Below are positions 1 through 6,023 of a stretch of DNA of 9,745 bases, in pieces. Source of the stretch: Desulfobacterales bacterium (GTDB lineage: Bacteria > Desulfobacterota > DSM-4660 > Desulfatiglandales > Desulfatiglandaceae); contig JAIOSR010000232.1 in assembly GCA_021107495.1 (NCBI GenBank), positions 1 through 9,745 on the forward strand, given 5' to 3'. The position numbers and the translations under genes are program-made. The notes under the pieces are model-generated. The model worked only from the letters and a program-made list of their open reading frames with translations, was not told the origin of the DNA and made no database searches. Position 1 is the stretch's first letter; each line of letters opens with the position of its first letter.

Positions 1-1569
1 CGTCCATGTGCCATAAGGGTCCTCGCCCCAGAAGGCGTTCGATGTGAAGATCCAGTCGAGTTCGGTTTCACTGTCCGATATGTTCCGGTACATGAGCCGG
101 CTGTTCGTCCCCTCAGGTGAGATCAACGTCGCTTGCAGGTCGCCGCGGTAGTCGTGTGTAACGCTCAGCCCGATTTCGATCTCTTCGAGCGAACCCGATG
201 TGGAAAGAGAGAACTGCTGCGAGATCGTACCGGGGGTCCTGTTGTCGCGGGTCGCATCGGGAATGGCCAAGCCGATATGGTTTGACTCGAACGTCTCTGT
301 CCCCAGAAGCGAAACACCGCTGAACAACTCGGCCTGACTGACAAAGGCGTCTGCATCGATGAGGCCGAAGCCGTAGTTCTGATTGAACGCGTACCCTGCT
401 GCGTTTACCTTCCAGCCTCCATCGCTGGTGTCGGTCGAGTCGAACTCATTGACAATAGTGCTAGTCCGAGCCATAAGGTGTTTCGCCATTCTGACATCAA
501 GATTCGGGTTGGCCTGTTTGCCCAGGGCCATGATCCCGGCCACCAACGGCGCGGCCGCAGAAGTTCCGGCAAAGGTGCTGGTGTAATCGAGATCAGCGAA
601 GGGGTCCCCATCGCTGCTGTCGGACGTTTCGTTATATCCTTCAGTACCGGTCCGGTCGGTTGTGGTGATGCCGACTGCGTCCCCACCAGCGGGGGCCGTG
701 ACGAACAGGTTCGCGCCCCAGTTGCTATAATACGCGAACGTGCCGGTATCATCCAGCGCCCCCACTGCGATCGACTCCTGCACGCTCTGAAGATGCTTTT
801 TGTTGGCATCGCCGTCAAACCACGACGAGCCGTGGTCGGCGCGCTCGTTACCGGCGGCGAACACGTGGATCGTGCCTGCCTCCGCCGAGGTCTGCAAAGC
901 GTTTACTTCGAGCGTCATGTCGATGTATGGTACGCCGATACCATAGCTGTGGTTCTTTACTTTGATGTTCGTGTTGCTGCCGCTCGAGTGAAAAAGCGTC
1001 GCGTCGACGAACATCTGCGTGGTCTGATTCTCAAAGTCGATGCGCAGACCTGCCAAGCCGGCTTCAGGCGCGGCACCGGTAACACCGAGCGCATTCCCCC
1101 CTCGGGCGGCCGCGACGCCCGCCACGGCGGTTCCGTGATTATCGTCTCCAAACACCGGTGAAGGGTCGGTATCGTTCTGGCCAAAATCATAACTGTCCGC
1201 GGCCACGTAGTTGGGAGAAAGATCGGGGTGTGTGTGCTGTAAACCTCCGTCGACAATTCCGATCGTTACACCGGCACCGGTGAATTCTTTCGCCCACGAA
1301 GGAACGACGTTCACATCGGGACGGGACGGGTGGTCTAAATGCCACTGTTCCGAGAAGTAGGGGTCATCGGGAAAGAAGTATTGAGTATGCAGGGTCTGTG
1401 CATTACTCGGAGCAACCCCCCGGTAGGCGTCCTTTATGTTCTGGGCCTCTGCCGTAGGGAGGAAGATAAATAAGAACGCAACGAACACCGCTAATGAAAC
1501 CCACGTACGCCTTAATCCATACAGAGGGATCAAATCCACACGTTTTGCAAATTTAAGCATACTAAACAT
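1..1569 (-). CDS. Secreted S8 serine protease with P domain (kexin/furin-like), 3' end outside the window
   Basis: The minus-strand frame is open for 523 codons from ATG 1569 to base 1 and has no stop, so the C-terminus lies outside the window. AGGAGG sits 7 nt before this ATG; a second in-frame ATG at 1560 is worse placed. Residues 20-42 (RR, a hydrophobic stretch, then TAEA) form a signal peptide, so the product is exported. The subtilase catalytic triad is visible: Asp107 in GIVDGG, His145 in DDNHGTAVAG, Ser337 in FAGTSAAAPLVAG, with oxyanion Asn241 in AAGNE. PYFSEQWHL (70-78) and the SYDF...D.DP segment resemble kexin/furin rather than classical subtilisin. From about residue 420 a P/Homo-B domain begins, with HDYRGDLQATLISPEGT (472-488) and FWGEDPYGTW (513-522). 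Furin-type enzymes have DDG at the active Asp; here it is DGG. Only about 27 residues separate the signal peptide from the catalytic domain, so any propeptide is short. Substrate unknown. A C-terminal sorting signal could exist beyond the edge. The family call is secure. Confidence 0.93.
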   Translation of the reverse strand, partial: MFSMLKFAKRVDLIPLYGLRRTWVSLAVFVAFLFIFLPTAEAQNIKDAYRGVAPSNAQTLHTQYFFPDDPYFSEQWHLDHPSRPDVNVVPSWAKEFTGAGVTIGIVDGGLQHTHPDLSPNYVAADSYDFGQNDTDPSPVFGDDNHGTAVAGVAAARGGNALGVTGAAPEAGLAGLRIDFENQTTQMFVDATLFHSSGSNTNIKVKNHSYGIGVPYIDMTLEVNALQTSAEAGTIHVFAAGNERADHGSSWFDGDANKKHLQSVQESIAVGALDDTGTFAYYSNWGANLFVTAPAGGDAVGITTTDRTGTEGYNETSDSSDGDPFADLDYTSTFAGTSAAAPLVAGIMALGKQANPNLDVRMAKHLMARTSTIVNEFDSTDTSDGGWKVNAAGYAFNQNYGFGLIDADAFVSQAELFSGVSLLGTETFESNHIGLAIPDATRDNRTPGTISQQFSLSTSGSLEEIEIGLSVTHDYRGDLQATLISPEGTNSRLMYRNISDSETELDWIFTSNAFWGEDPYGTWT

Positions 1570-1609
1570 CTTTCTACCTCCTACCTTATAATATGAGAAA
1601 TCAAATGAT

Positions 1610-1639
1610 AGTTGATAGGAATTCCCTTTTCCGGGGCCT
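1610..1639 (-). promoter_or_regulatory. Leader element, copy upstream of the S8 protease gene
   Basis: This 30-nt segment matches 2495-2524 at 23 of 30 positions without gaps. On the minus strand both copies read GGCC-C-CG-n-AAAAG, then GA-n-TTC-n-TAT-n-AACT. It ends 40 nt before the ATG at 1569. The copy can form a CCC/GGG stem around the A-rich loop, weaker than the 5-bp stem of the other copy. It could be an mRNA leader hairpin or a protein-binding site; the sequence does not tell which. Confidence 0.5.
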
Positions 1640-1674
1640 ACGTATATGTAAATTGCCATTGTGACCCTGCCTTT

Positions 1675-1709
1675 AGCTATTGGCTGTCAGCTATCAGCTG
1701 TTAGCTACG
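1675..1709. repeat. Heptamer repeat array 1 (AGCTRTY, five units)
   Basis: Five consecutive 7-base units start at 1675, 1682, 1689, 1696 and 1703, with consensus AGCTRTY on the plus strand (second unit begins GGCT, last unit imperfect). The array lies across the 3' end of the PEP-CTERM gene: its stop codon TAA (plus-strand tta, 1701-1703) and last serine codon fall inside the array. A related array is at 6018-6059. The AGC/GCT spacing allows small alternative hairpins. Confidence 0.75.
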
Positions 1710-2471
1710 ACCCTTGGTCGCCCACTTCCTCCTGAATCCTAAAAGACCGATTAGACCAGAACCAAGCAGGAGCATGGTAGCGGGTTCGGGGACGGGCTGT
1801 GCAGATACATTGTCAACATACGCAAAGTTCGTGGTGGAAGCTGAGTCAAAGCGAAGAAACACCCTGGCATCGGGCGCAAGCGGCGACACGTCAAATACCA
1901 AGCTAAAGGGAACTGTGGCGTTTTGGGCAGTAGGATCTGCAACGCTAAAACTATCGATCAGAGTTCCGACACCCAATATGTCGTTGCCGACTTCCGCAAA
2001 GGTAAATCCGTCCGTACTTGGCAGCCAGTACATGGCGACTTCCAGCAGGCCATGCTGATTACTTGCATCATTTCGCCAAAAATTGACTCCCGAGACCTGT
2101 ACTCCCGGCGCCCCATCCGCCGTTCCGATTTCCTGATAAAGGTATCCGTTGGTCCTTCCGGGATAAACGTGATTGCTAATCCCAGCAGTTTGGCCATCAA
2201 GATACGCTCCGTGGCCGGTGGTACCGTCACCGGTAATCAAGAAATCTGAAAAAAGTGGAAAGCCACTGTTATTGTTCTGTTCACCCCACCCTGTAATACC
2301 TTGGGCGAATCCCGGTGGTGTCGTGCCTGGTGACGTAATGTTTGTACCCGGCGCTTCAAAGTCACCGTTGGTCACGATTATACCAGCATGTAGTTCTTGA
2401 ACTGCCAATACAAAGAACACACATAGAGTCAATGTAGCCCAAAAAAGACTTGGATAAGATTGGATTCGCAT
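1701..2471 (-). CDS. Secreted PEP-CTERM (exosortase-sorted) protein
   Basis: The protein has 256 residues. The frame stays open upstream to 2669, but the start at 2471 is chosen because AAGGAGG lies 5 nt before it and a signal peptide starts there. Residues 1-29 (ending VQELHA) are the signal peptide. The mature part begins GIIVTNGDFEAPG, contains no cysteine, is rich in G, T, N and S, and has a jelly-roll-like pattern (NGDFE...GWGE, then NFAYVDNVS near 215), as in carbohydrate-binding-like PEP-CTERM proteins. The C-terminus carries the sorting signal: PEP at 228-230, a hydrophobic segment LLLGSGLIGLLGF, then RRK. Such proteins are known to be processed by exosortase in the inner membrane and delivered to the surface or the exopolysaccharide matrix; exosortase itself is not in the window. 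A riboswitch lies about 400 nt upstream and an S8 protease gene starts 131 nt downstream. The biochemical role of the mature domain is not recognised. Confidence 0.9.
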   Translation of the reverse strand: MRIQSYPSLFWATLTLCVFFVLAVQELHAGIIVTNGDFEAPGTNITSPGTTPPGFAQGITGWGEQNNNSGFPLFSDFLITGDGTTGHGAYLDGQTAGISNHVYPGRTNGYLYQEIGTADGAPGVQVSGVNFWRNDASNQHGLLEVAMYWLPSTDGFTFAEVGNDILGVGTLIDSFSVADPTAQNATVPFSLVFDVSPLAPDARVFLRFDSASTTNFAYVDNVSAQPVPEPATMLLLGSGLIGLLGFRRKWATKGRS

Positions 2472-2494
2472 AACAACCTCCTTAAAAATCGTTA

Positions 2495-2524
2495 AGTTAA
2501 TAAGAACTCGCTTTTGCGAGGCCG
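2495..2524 (-). promoter_or_regulatory. Leader element, copy upstream of the PEP-CTERM gene
   Basis: This is the second copy of the shared 30-nt element (compare 1610-1639, 23/30 identical). Here it holds a perfect 5-bp hairpin, CTCGC (2507-2511) and GCGAG (2516-2520) around a four-base loop. It ends 23 nt before the ATG at 2471, just upstream of the ribosome binding site. Occurring before both secreted-protein genes, it suggests joint control or recent duplication of the leader. Confidence 0.5.
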
Positions 2525-2531
2525 AAGTTTC

Positions 2532-2560
2532 TAAAAATTCCGGTTGTGTGTTAATGTCAA
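2532..2560 (-). promoter_or_regulatory. Weak candidate promoter inside the PEP-CTERM leader
   Basis: A perfect TTGACA -35 box (minus strand, plus 2555-2560) is followed after 17 nt by TTTTTA (2537-2532), a poor -10. If used, transcription would begin downstream of the riboswitch terminator and bypass it. The poor -10 makes this a low-confidence call. Confidence 0.2.
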
Positions 2561-2644
2561 TGACAGCACATGATATTGTGGCTGCTGATCTATCTTTCCA
2601 GTTTGCCCCCTTAGTGGTCATATGAATAAGGTAGTTTATAGGAA

Positions 2645-2746
2645 GCCATGGAACCGATTGGACCGTCAAAGGGCGCCAGTTTCATTGACTTCAAACCATC
2701 TGCCCATTTTTCATGCCCACCGAATTTCCAAAGAACGGTCCATGGC
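2645..2746 (-). other. Long-range inverted repeat in the riboswitch-to-gene leader
   Basis: GCCATGGA (2645-2652) pairs with TCCATGGC (2739-2746), and ACGGT/ACCGT (inside 2660-2666 and 2735-2741) extends the stem inward, giving about 12 bp interrupted by a one-sided 10-nt bulge. TGGACCGT (2659-2666) with ACGGTCCA (2735-2742) is a competing 8-bp pairing. It lies between the riboswitch terminator and the PEP-CTERM gene. It could be leader structure or a remnant of older sequence; no function is assigned. Confidence 0.4.
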
Positions 2747-2862
2747 CCTTTTATAAAAAAAGCTGATAATGGTGCGCACAACTGGTCAGTTCACCCTGCC
2801 AGGTGCAATGCACGCCAAATCCGAGCCGTTTTTCCAGTAACCAAACACCTATTCAATAAAAA

Positions 2863-2923
2863 TTAAAAAAAGCCGAACTATACCTTCTGTGACTTTAACG
2901 ATGTCACACTCGGCAGTTCGGCT
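2863..2923 (-). terminator. Intrinsic terminator serving as riboswitch expression platform
   Basis: On the minus strand AGCCGAACT (2923-2915) pairs perfectly over 9 bp with AGTTCGGCT (2879-2871), and the stem runs straight into seven U followed by AAUUUUU. A second perfect stem, TGTGAC/GTCACA (2908-2903 with 2893-2888), is nested inside. The 5' arm is part of the 3' strand of the aptamer at 2907-3035, so aptamer and terminator cannot form together. Ligand binding should therefore prevent termination (an ON switch); this direction is inferred from the base pairing only. Confidence 0.85.
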
Positions 2924-3035
2924 GTCTTTTTCAAATGGAGTTGTAGTTTAATTGCTCAAATGGAGGTCAAAAGGAACTATTGAGACCCGTGACTTTCCGC
3001 CCCCACCTCACGATGGGTTTGGCTTTACAAGAGCA
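2907..3035 (-). promoter_or_regulatory. Cyclic-di-GMP-I (GEMM) riboswitch aptamer
   Basis: Reading the minus strand, the GEMM-I core appears in order. AGCCAAACCC (3024-3015) comes first, then P2 CCCAUC/GGUGGG (3017-3012 with 3007-3002) closed by a GUGA GNRA tetraloop (3011-3008). GGCGGAAAG, ACGGGUCU (2990-2983) and AGACAGCCGAACUGCCGAG (2927-2909) follow, the last matching the family's 3' segment ending in CCGA. UGCUC (3035-3031) can close P1 with GAGUG (2911-2907). Relative to the Vc2 aptamer, the G21-C46 pair appears as C-G, a compensated change, and the residue aligned with ligand-contacting G20 is G (3023), favouring c-di-GMP over cGAMP. P3 carries an unusually long insertion of about 55 nt (2928-2982). 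The terminator at 2863-2923 overlaps its 3' end. The next gene downstream on this strand encodes the PEP-CTERM protein. The alignment was made by eye from memory of the family. Confidence 0.85.
2931..2965. repeat. Direct repeat inside the aptamer P3 extension
   Basis: TCAAATGGAG occurs at 2931-2940 and again at 2956-2965, 15 bp apart. Both copies lie in the extra-long P3 arm of the riboswitch. The second copy belongs to TGCTCAAATGGAGGT (2953-2967), which recurs with one change at 3671-3685. Confidence 0.6.
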
Positions 3036-3046
3036 TTCAACTTAGA

Positions 3047-3080
3047 CTCCTAACAGGGGATGCCCTCTTCCCGTTAGGAG
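3047..3080. other. Hairpin immediately 5' of the riboswitch
   Basis: CTCCTAAC (3047-3054) and GTTAGGAG (3073-3080) form a perfect 8-bp stem, which continues with GGG/CCC after a bulged A (3055). It lies directly upstream of the aptamer in the minus-strand transcript. No U-run follows on either strand, so it is more likely a 5'-UTR structure or the end of an older element than a terminator. Confidence 0.45.
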
Positions 3081-4398
3081 ATAGATGTGCACATTTTGAG
3101 TTGTTTTTTCATTCTATCCCCCTGTGAATGGGGTTAAATGGTGGGAGAAACCGTCAACTTCTTGATTTATAGTTACGCAAGATGCATACCAATTAGCTTT
3201 AAAACTAATTTTCCCTGAAATTTCATTCGGTTGCGCTCGATTAATAAAATAAACCAAATAAACAGATGGAATATGAGAAAAAACTTACACACTTTTTGGG
3301 TAATATTTTGCCATTTTATGGTAAAGTTTTACATCCTCTTGAATGTGAAGAGGCTAAAAAGGAATTTCAATTCGAGTTCGTACTACTTTTGCCGGACTTT
3401 CAATTCTTTCTAATTTTGGCCCTTCACAAAAATCTGTCGGTAATCATTTGTGTTTAAAGGGAAAGGGTTATGAGGTCTTTTCCGAGTGACTGTCGGGAGG
3501 CCTTCGTCATTTCAATGGGTTACGGAATGGGGGACCCCCTGACCCAGACCGATTAACCATACAAGATTGTCAATAAACTATCATCATTGTGAAGATTAGC
3601 CTATAATTTAAGTGATCACAGAGTCGCGACAGGGCGGGCCTTGACCCCTTATACCCTCTGGGGTAACGCCTGCTCAATTGGAGGTAACCATTTATTTTGC
3701 CTTAATTAATTACAACTAATCGGGAAATGATCCAAAAATAATAAACTTGATTCGTTTTGCTTTTTTTGGTAATGTGCATTTATAGTTTATGTATAAACAC
3801 TATTGAAACGCGCTCTGCATTGAAGATGTTCTGGTACCTATGGATATAACCCACAGTCTTAAGCAGGGTTATCCCGCCCCTTTCAATTGACTCTCTATAC
3901 CTCCACAGCGAAAGGTGCCGGAAAACTTTTAGCCATCGTGTGTTCGCAGCGACCTTCAAAGCCACTCGCCCTCTGACGGTCACCTGTGGCTTACCATGCC
4001 TGGCCTTGCTTAAGCCAAATGAGAAATATTTAACACATAGGACTGAAAACTTTTTTAAGGCCGGTTTGTTACACGGGACCGGCGATCAGCCCTTTTTGCC
4101 TGGTGTTCTGTTATAGGTTCTTTAACCGGCAACAAAAGCGATTTGGTACAGTACCGATGCCCTGATTGAGTCATCACTAAATTAGGTGAGATCAGGAATC
4201 CGCTTTCAGGGGACAGCCAGACGGATTTATTTTTCAAAATTTATCTTCTTTTGGTAAGTTCAGCGAAAACTTGGTCAAGAACATGTCGGGAGAGATGTGG
4301 GATCGTACGGTTGAGCATCCTATTAGCTTTCAGGGAAAAATCATGAAAATAGGCCCTGTTTACGGTTGAAACATTCACCTCAATTTTAATCAAAATAA
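3081..4398. other. Gene-poor stretch with scattered hairpins; no gene supported
   Basis: No frame here exceeds about 67 residues, and none combines a ribosome binding site with protein-like composition. No tRNA, rRNA or transposase remnant was recognised. The stretch holds several inverted repeats: CCCC/GGGG (3118-3131), GGGGGACCCCC (3529-3539), ACCCC/GGGGT (3644-3648 with 3660-3664), AAGCCAC/GTGGCTT (3959-3965 with 3986-3992), and GCCGGT/ACCGGC (4060-4065 with 4078-4083, a T-run 9 nt further on). CCTGAT/ATCAGG (4161-4166 with 4191-4196) encloses TCAC/GTGA. An isolated TATAAT lies near 3603 without a matching -35. The minus-strand promoter of the riboswitch should lie near 3100-3180; TAGAAT (minus, near 3111-3116) is a possible -10. 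The rest may be decayed sequence. Confidence 0.5.
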
Positions 4399-4662
4399 AT
4401 GATTGCCATCAAGATAAAACAAGACAAAAAATCCAAGATGATAAAATTGGTGAGCCAGGAGATTAACAGCGCCCTTTCCAAACTCATACCCACTTTCGAT
4501 ACGAAAGCGGATGAAATAAAATTGATGAAGTTGGAACATGATTCGGATTGGGTAAAACTGACATATGAAGTCCTGCGGAATGTCAGACGTTCCAAATCCG
4601 AAGAGAATCTTTCCCCGTACCGGGAAATGGGACTTACAATGCAGGTCGGTAGGAATAGTTAG
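4399..4662 (+). CDS. Possible small hypothetical protein (87 aa)
   Basis: This is the only plus-strand frame that looks protein-like. It is rich in Lys, Glu, Leu and Ser, with a pattern that suggests amphipathic helices (KLVSQEINSALSKLI, then DEIKLMKLEHDSDWVKL), and has no cysteine, signal peptide or membrane segment. A stop codon directly precedes ATG 4399, so that is the longest start; ATG 4438 (MIKLVSQEIN) is an alternative. Neither has a clear ribosome binding site, which is the main argument against it. In favour, a perfect 9-bp stem-loop begins 3 nt after the stop codon. It is convergent with the DUF362 gene. No family is recognised. It could be a gene remnant in a decayed region. Confidence 0.35.
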   Translation: MIAIKIKQDKKSKMIKLVSQEINSALSKLIPTFDTKADEIKLMKLEHDSDWVKLTYEVLRNVRRSKSEENLSPYREMGLTMQVGRNS

Positions 4663-4665
4663 TGT

Positions 4666-4694
4666 CCATCCGGATACAACCAATTTCCGGATGG
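4666..4694. terminator. Perfect 9-bp stem-loop between convergent genes
   Basis: CCATCCGGA (4666-4674) and TCCGGATGG (4686-4694) form a perfect stem around an 11-nt loop, starting 3 nt after the stop of the small plus-strand frame. It lies 108 nt beyond the stop of the DUF362 gene on the other strand. No T-run follows on either strand, so it is an atypical terminator or an mRNA 3'-end stabiliser. Confidence 0.4.
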
Positions 4695-4801
4695 TGAAAT
4701 TAACCCACCTTTCTCGACACTCTCAGCAGCACCCTTGAATCCGGCATTTTTTCAGTTTTGCTTATCGTAACTTATAATTTCAGAATATAGGATTATTGAC
4801 C

Positions 4802-5869
4802 TCACTTCAGAGTCATCGCCTTTTCAGGACAGATTTCCTGACAGCAAAAACAAGTAATACAGATGTCAGCATCCACCACAGGAAAGTCTTCTTTCATTGT
4901 GAGAGCGGATACCGGGCAATGATCTATACAGGCGCCACACGCCGTGCACAGTTCCGGATCGGCCTGGGGTCTTACCTCAGTCTTGGTTTTCATCAATTCC
5001 TGAATCGCCGGGTTACCGGAAATGGCCTCACCACCTAAGGGCGGAACCTTGAAATCCGCTATAATTCTCATTTCCCCATCTATTTGAATCATTTGAGAAT
5101 CAAAATCCCCAAGCCCCATGGCCTTTGCTTTTTGAAGAAAACGCAGGCGGGCAGGATCAAGCCCCATCATTCTCGCAACAACCCCATCCAGGGCCACGCC
5201 ATTATCGGCAGCCAGAATCAGGCCTATCTCCCTCAAATCAGGTGAGGCCGGACCATTTCCCTCCATGCCCACCACTGCATCCATGATAAACAAATCCGGA
5301 ACCCGCAGGCGAAAAACCTCTACGATAACATCATGAAAACGCTCCGGCGTGCCGGCAATCCGGTGCAGCCTTGCTTTCTGTGCACCGGGCAGGATCCCAT
5401 AGCTATTTTTAATGGCCCCGGTCATAGCGGTAAGACCATGGGTTTTAAATTTGGGCAGGCTTATAACGATATCAGCGTCCAAAATTTCCTTGGAAATTCC
5501 TACTTCGGGCATGAAATCGGGATTAAAGGCAAGGTTTTGTGTTGTGTTGCCGATATTCATGTAATAGCCCTTGGCCGCATCCATCAATCCGGTTTTTTCA
5601 AAGCTTTTCTCATTGTCGCCATAGCTGAACAAACCCGGATTATCGCCCACCACAATCTCGGCAGGGGACATTTCCTCAACTTTTTCAACAACCGCCCGCA
5701 ATAAAGACGGGTTGGTCACAATGTGTTCTTCCGCTGTGGACAACCGGAGCACATTGGGTTTGATCACAACTTTTTTCCGGGCAATCTCCTGGGGGAAAAT
5801 CTCAAAGGCGCGATCAATTGCGCTTCGGCAGGTATCGTAAGATGCCGGGTGTATCAAGACACGATGCAT
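4802..5869 (-). CDS. DUF362 domain protein with C-terminal 2x[4Fe-4S] ferredoxin module
   Basis: The protein has 355 residues, starting at ATG 5869 with an AAGGAG ribosome binding site about 6 nt upstream. Residues 1-290 are a DUF362 domain. Recognisable parts are VVIKPN (34-39), a GDNPG segment (75-79) and the hallmark LPKFKTH (138-144) with TGAIKNSYG (150-158). The C-terminus holds two ferredoxin motifs of type CxxCxxCxxxCP: Cys308/311/314/318 and Cys337/340/343/347, expected to bind two [4Fe-4S] clusters. No signal peptide or membrane segment is seen, so it is probably cytoplasmic. Proteins of this architecture are frequent in anaerobes and assumed to act in electron transfer, but the DUF362 reaction is not established. 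It stands alone, 285 bp from mnmG, with a repeat-bearing spacer between, so it is probably transcribed on its own. Family call secure, function unknown. Confidence 0.93.
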   Translation of the reverse strand: MHRVLIHPASYDTCRSAIDRAFEIFPQEIARKKVVIKPNVLRLSTAEEHIVTNPSLLRAVVEKVEEMSPAEIVVGDNPGLFSYGDNEKSFEKTGLMDAAKGYYMNIGNTTQNLAFNPDFMPEVGISKEILDADIVISLPKFKTHGLTAMTGAIKNSYGILPGAQKARLHRIAGTPERFHDVIVEVFRLRVPDLFIMDAVVGMEGNGPASPDLREIGLILAADNGVALDGVVARMMGLDPARLRFLQKAKAMGLGDFDSQMIQIDGEMRIIADFKVPPLGGEAISGNPAIQELMKTKTEVRPQADPELCTACGACIDHCPVSALTMKEDFPVVDADICITCFCCQEICPEKAMTLK

Positions 5870-5983
5870 ATTTTCTCCTTTTCGTTACCGAACATATAGT
5901 ATCTATCTATCTTTTATTTGTTAGCTTTTTCAATATGATAGGATCAAAAGGTTTGTTGCTTTGAAACCATTGCCGGGATTTAT

Positions 5984-6023
5984 ACTGCTCCCCAATTGAG
6001 CCCTCGCTCAATTGGGGAGCAGT
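5984..6023. repeat. Perfect 18-bp palindrome with 4-base loop
   Basis: The left arm ACTGCTCCCCAATTGAGC (5984-6001) is the exact reverse complement of the right arm (6006-6023), around the loop CCTC. It lies between mnmG and the DUF362 gene, and its right arm runs directly into the heptamer array. Neither strand has a following T-run. GCTCAATTGG of the right arm also occurs at 3672-3681. Confidence 0.85.

Noticed and set aside
165..1256. Several 60-230 residue frames on both strands between 165 and 1256
   Set aside because: They are out-of-frame shadows of the continuous 523-codon S8 protease frame, which has the catalytic motifs, a signal peptide and a ribosome binding site.
2472..2669. N-terminal extension of the PEP-CTERM frame by 66 residues
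   Set aside because: No ribosome binding site at 2669. The signal peptide and AAGGAGG both mark 2471 as the start, and the extension runs through leader structure.
2803..2819. Sigma-54-like GG...GC element on the minus strand
   Set aside because: Only 8 nt separate GG and GC instead of 10, and the segment is a short palindrome that produces the resemblance.
2888..2908. CRP-like palindrome TGTGAC...GTCACA
   Set aside because: The half-site spacing (11 nt between TGTGA and TCACA) is too long for CRP/FNR-type sites, and the element is explained as the inner stem of the riboswitch terminator.
3231..3457. Two overlapping plus-strand frames of 60 and 63 residues
   Set aside because: No Shine-Dalgarno, AT-rich low-complexity composition and no neighbouring structure that supports either one.
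3780..3983. 67-residue minus-strand frame
   Set aside because: It has no clear ribosome binding site and is not recognised as any family; the AAGCCAC/GTGGCTT hairpin near its start suggests structured non-coding or decayed sequence.
4390..4683. 97-residue minus-strand frame opposite the small plus-strand ORF
   Set aside because: Aromatic-rich, unnatural composition; it runs through the perfect stem at 4666-4694. The plus-strand frame is the better candidate.
5984..6023. Palindrome as mnmG transcription terminator
   Set aside because: It lies about 130 nt after the stop codon and has no U-run on either strand; a repeat or cruciform-type element fits better.
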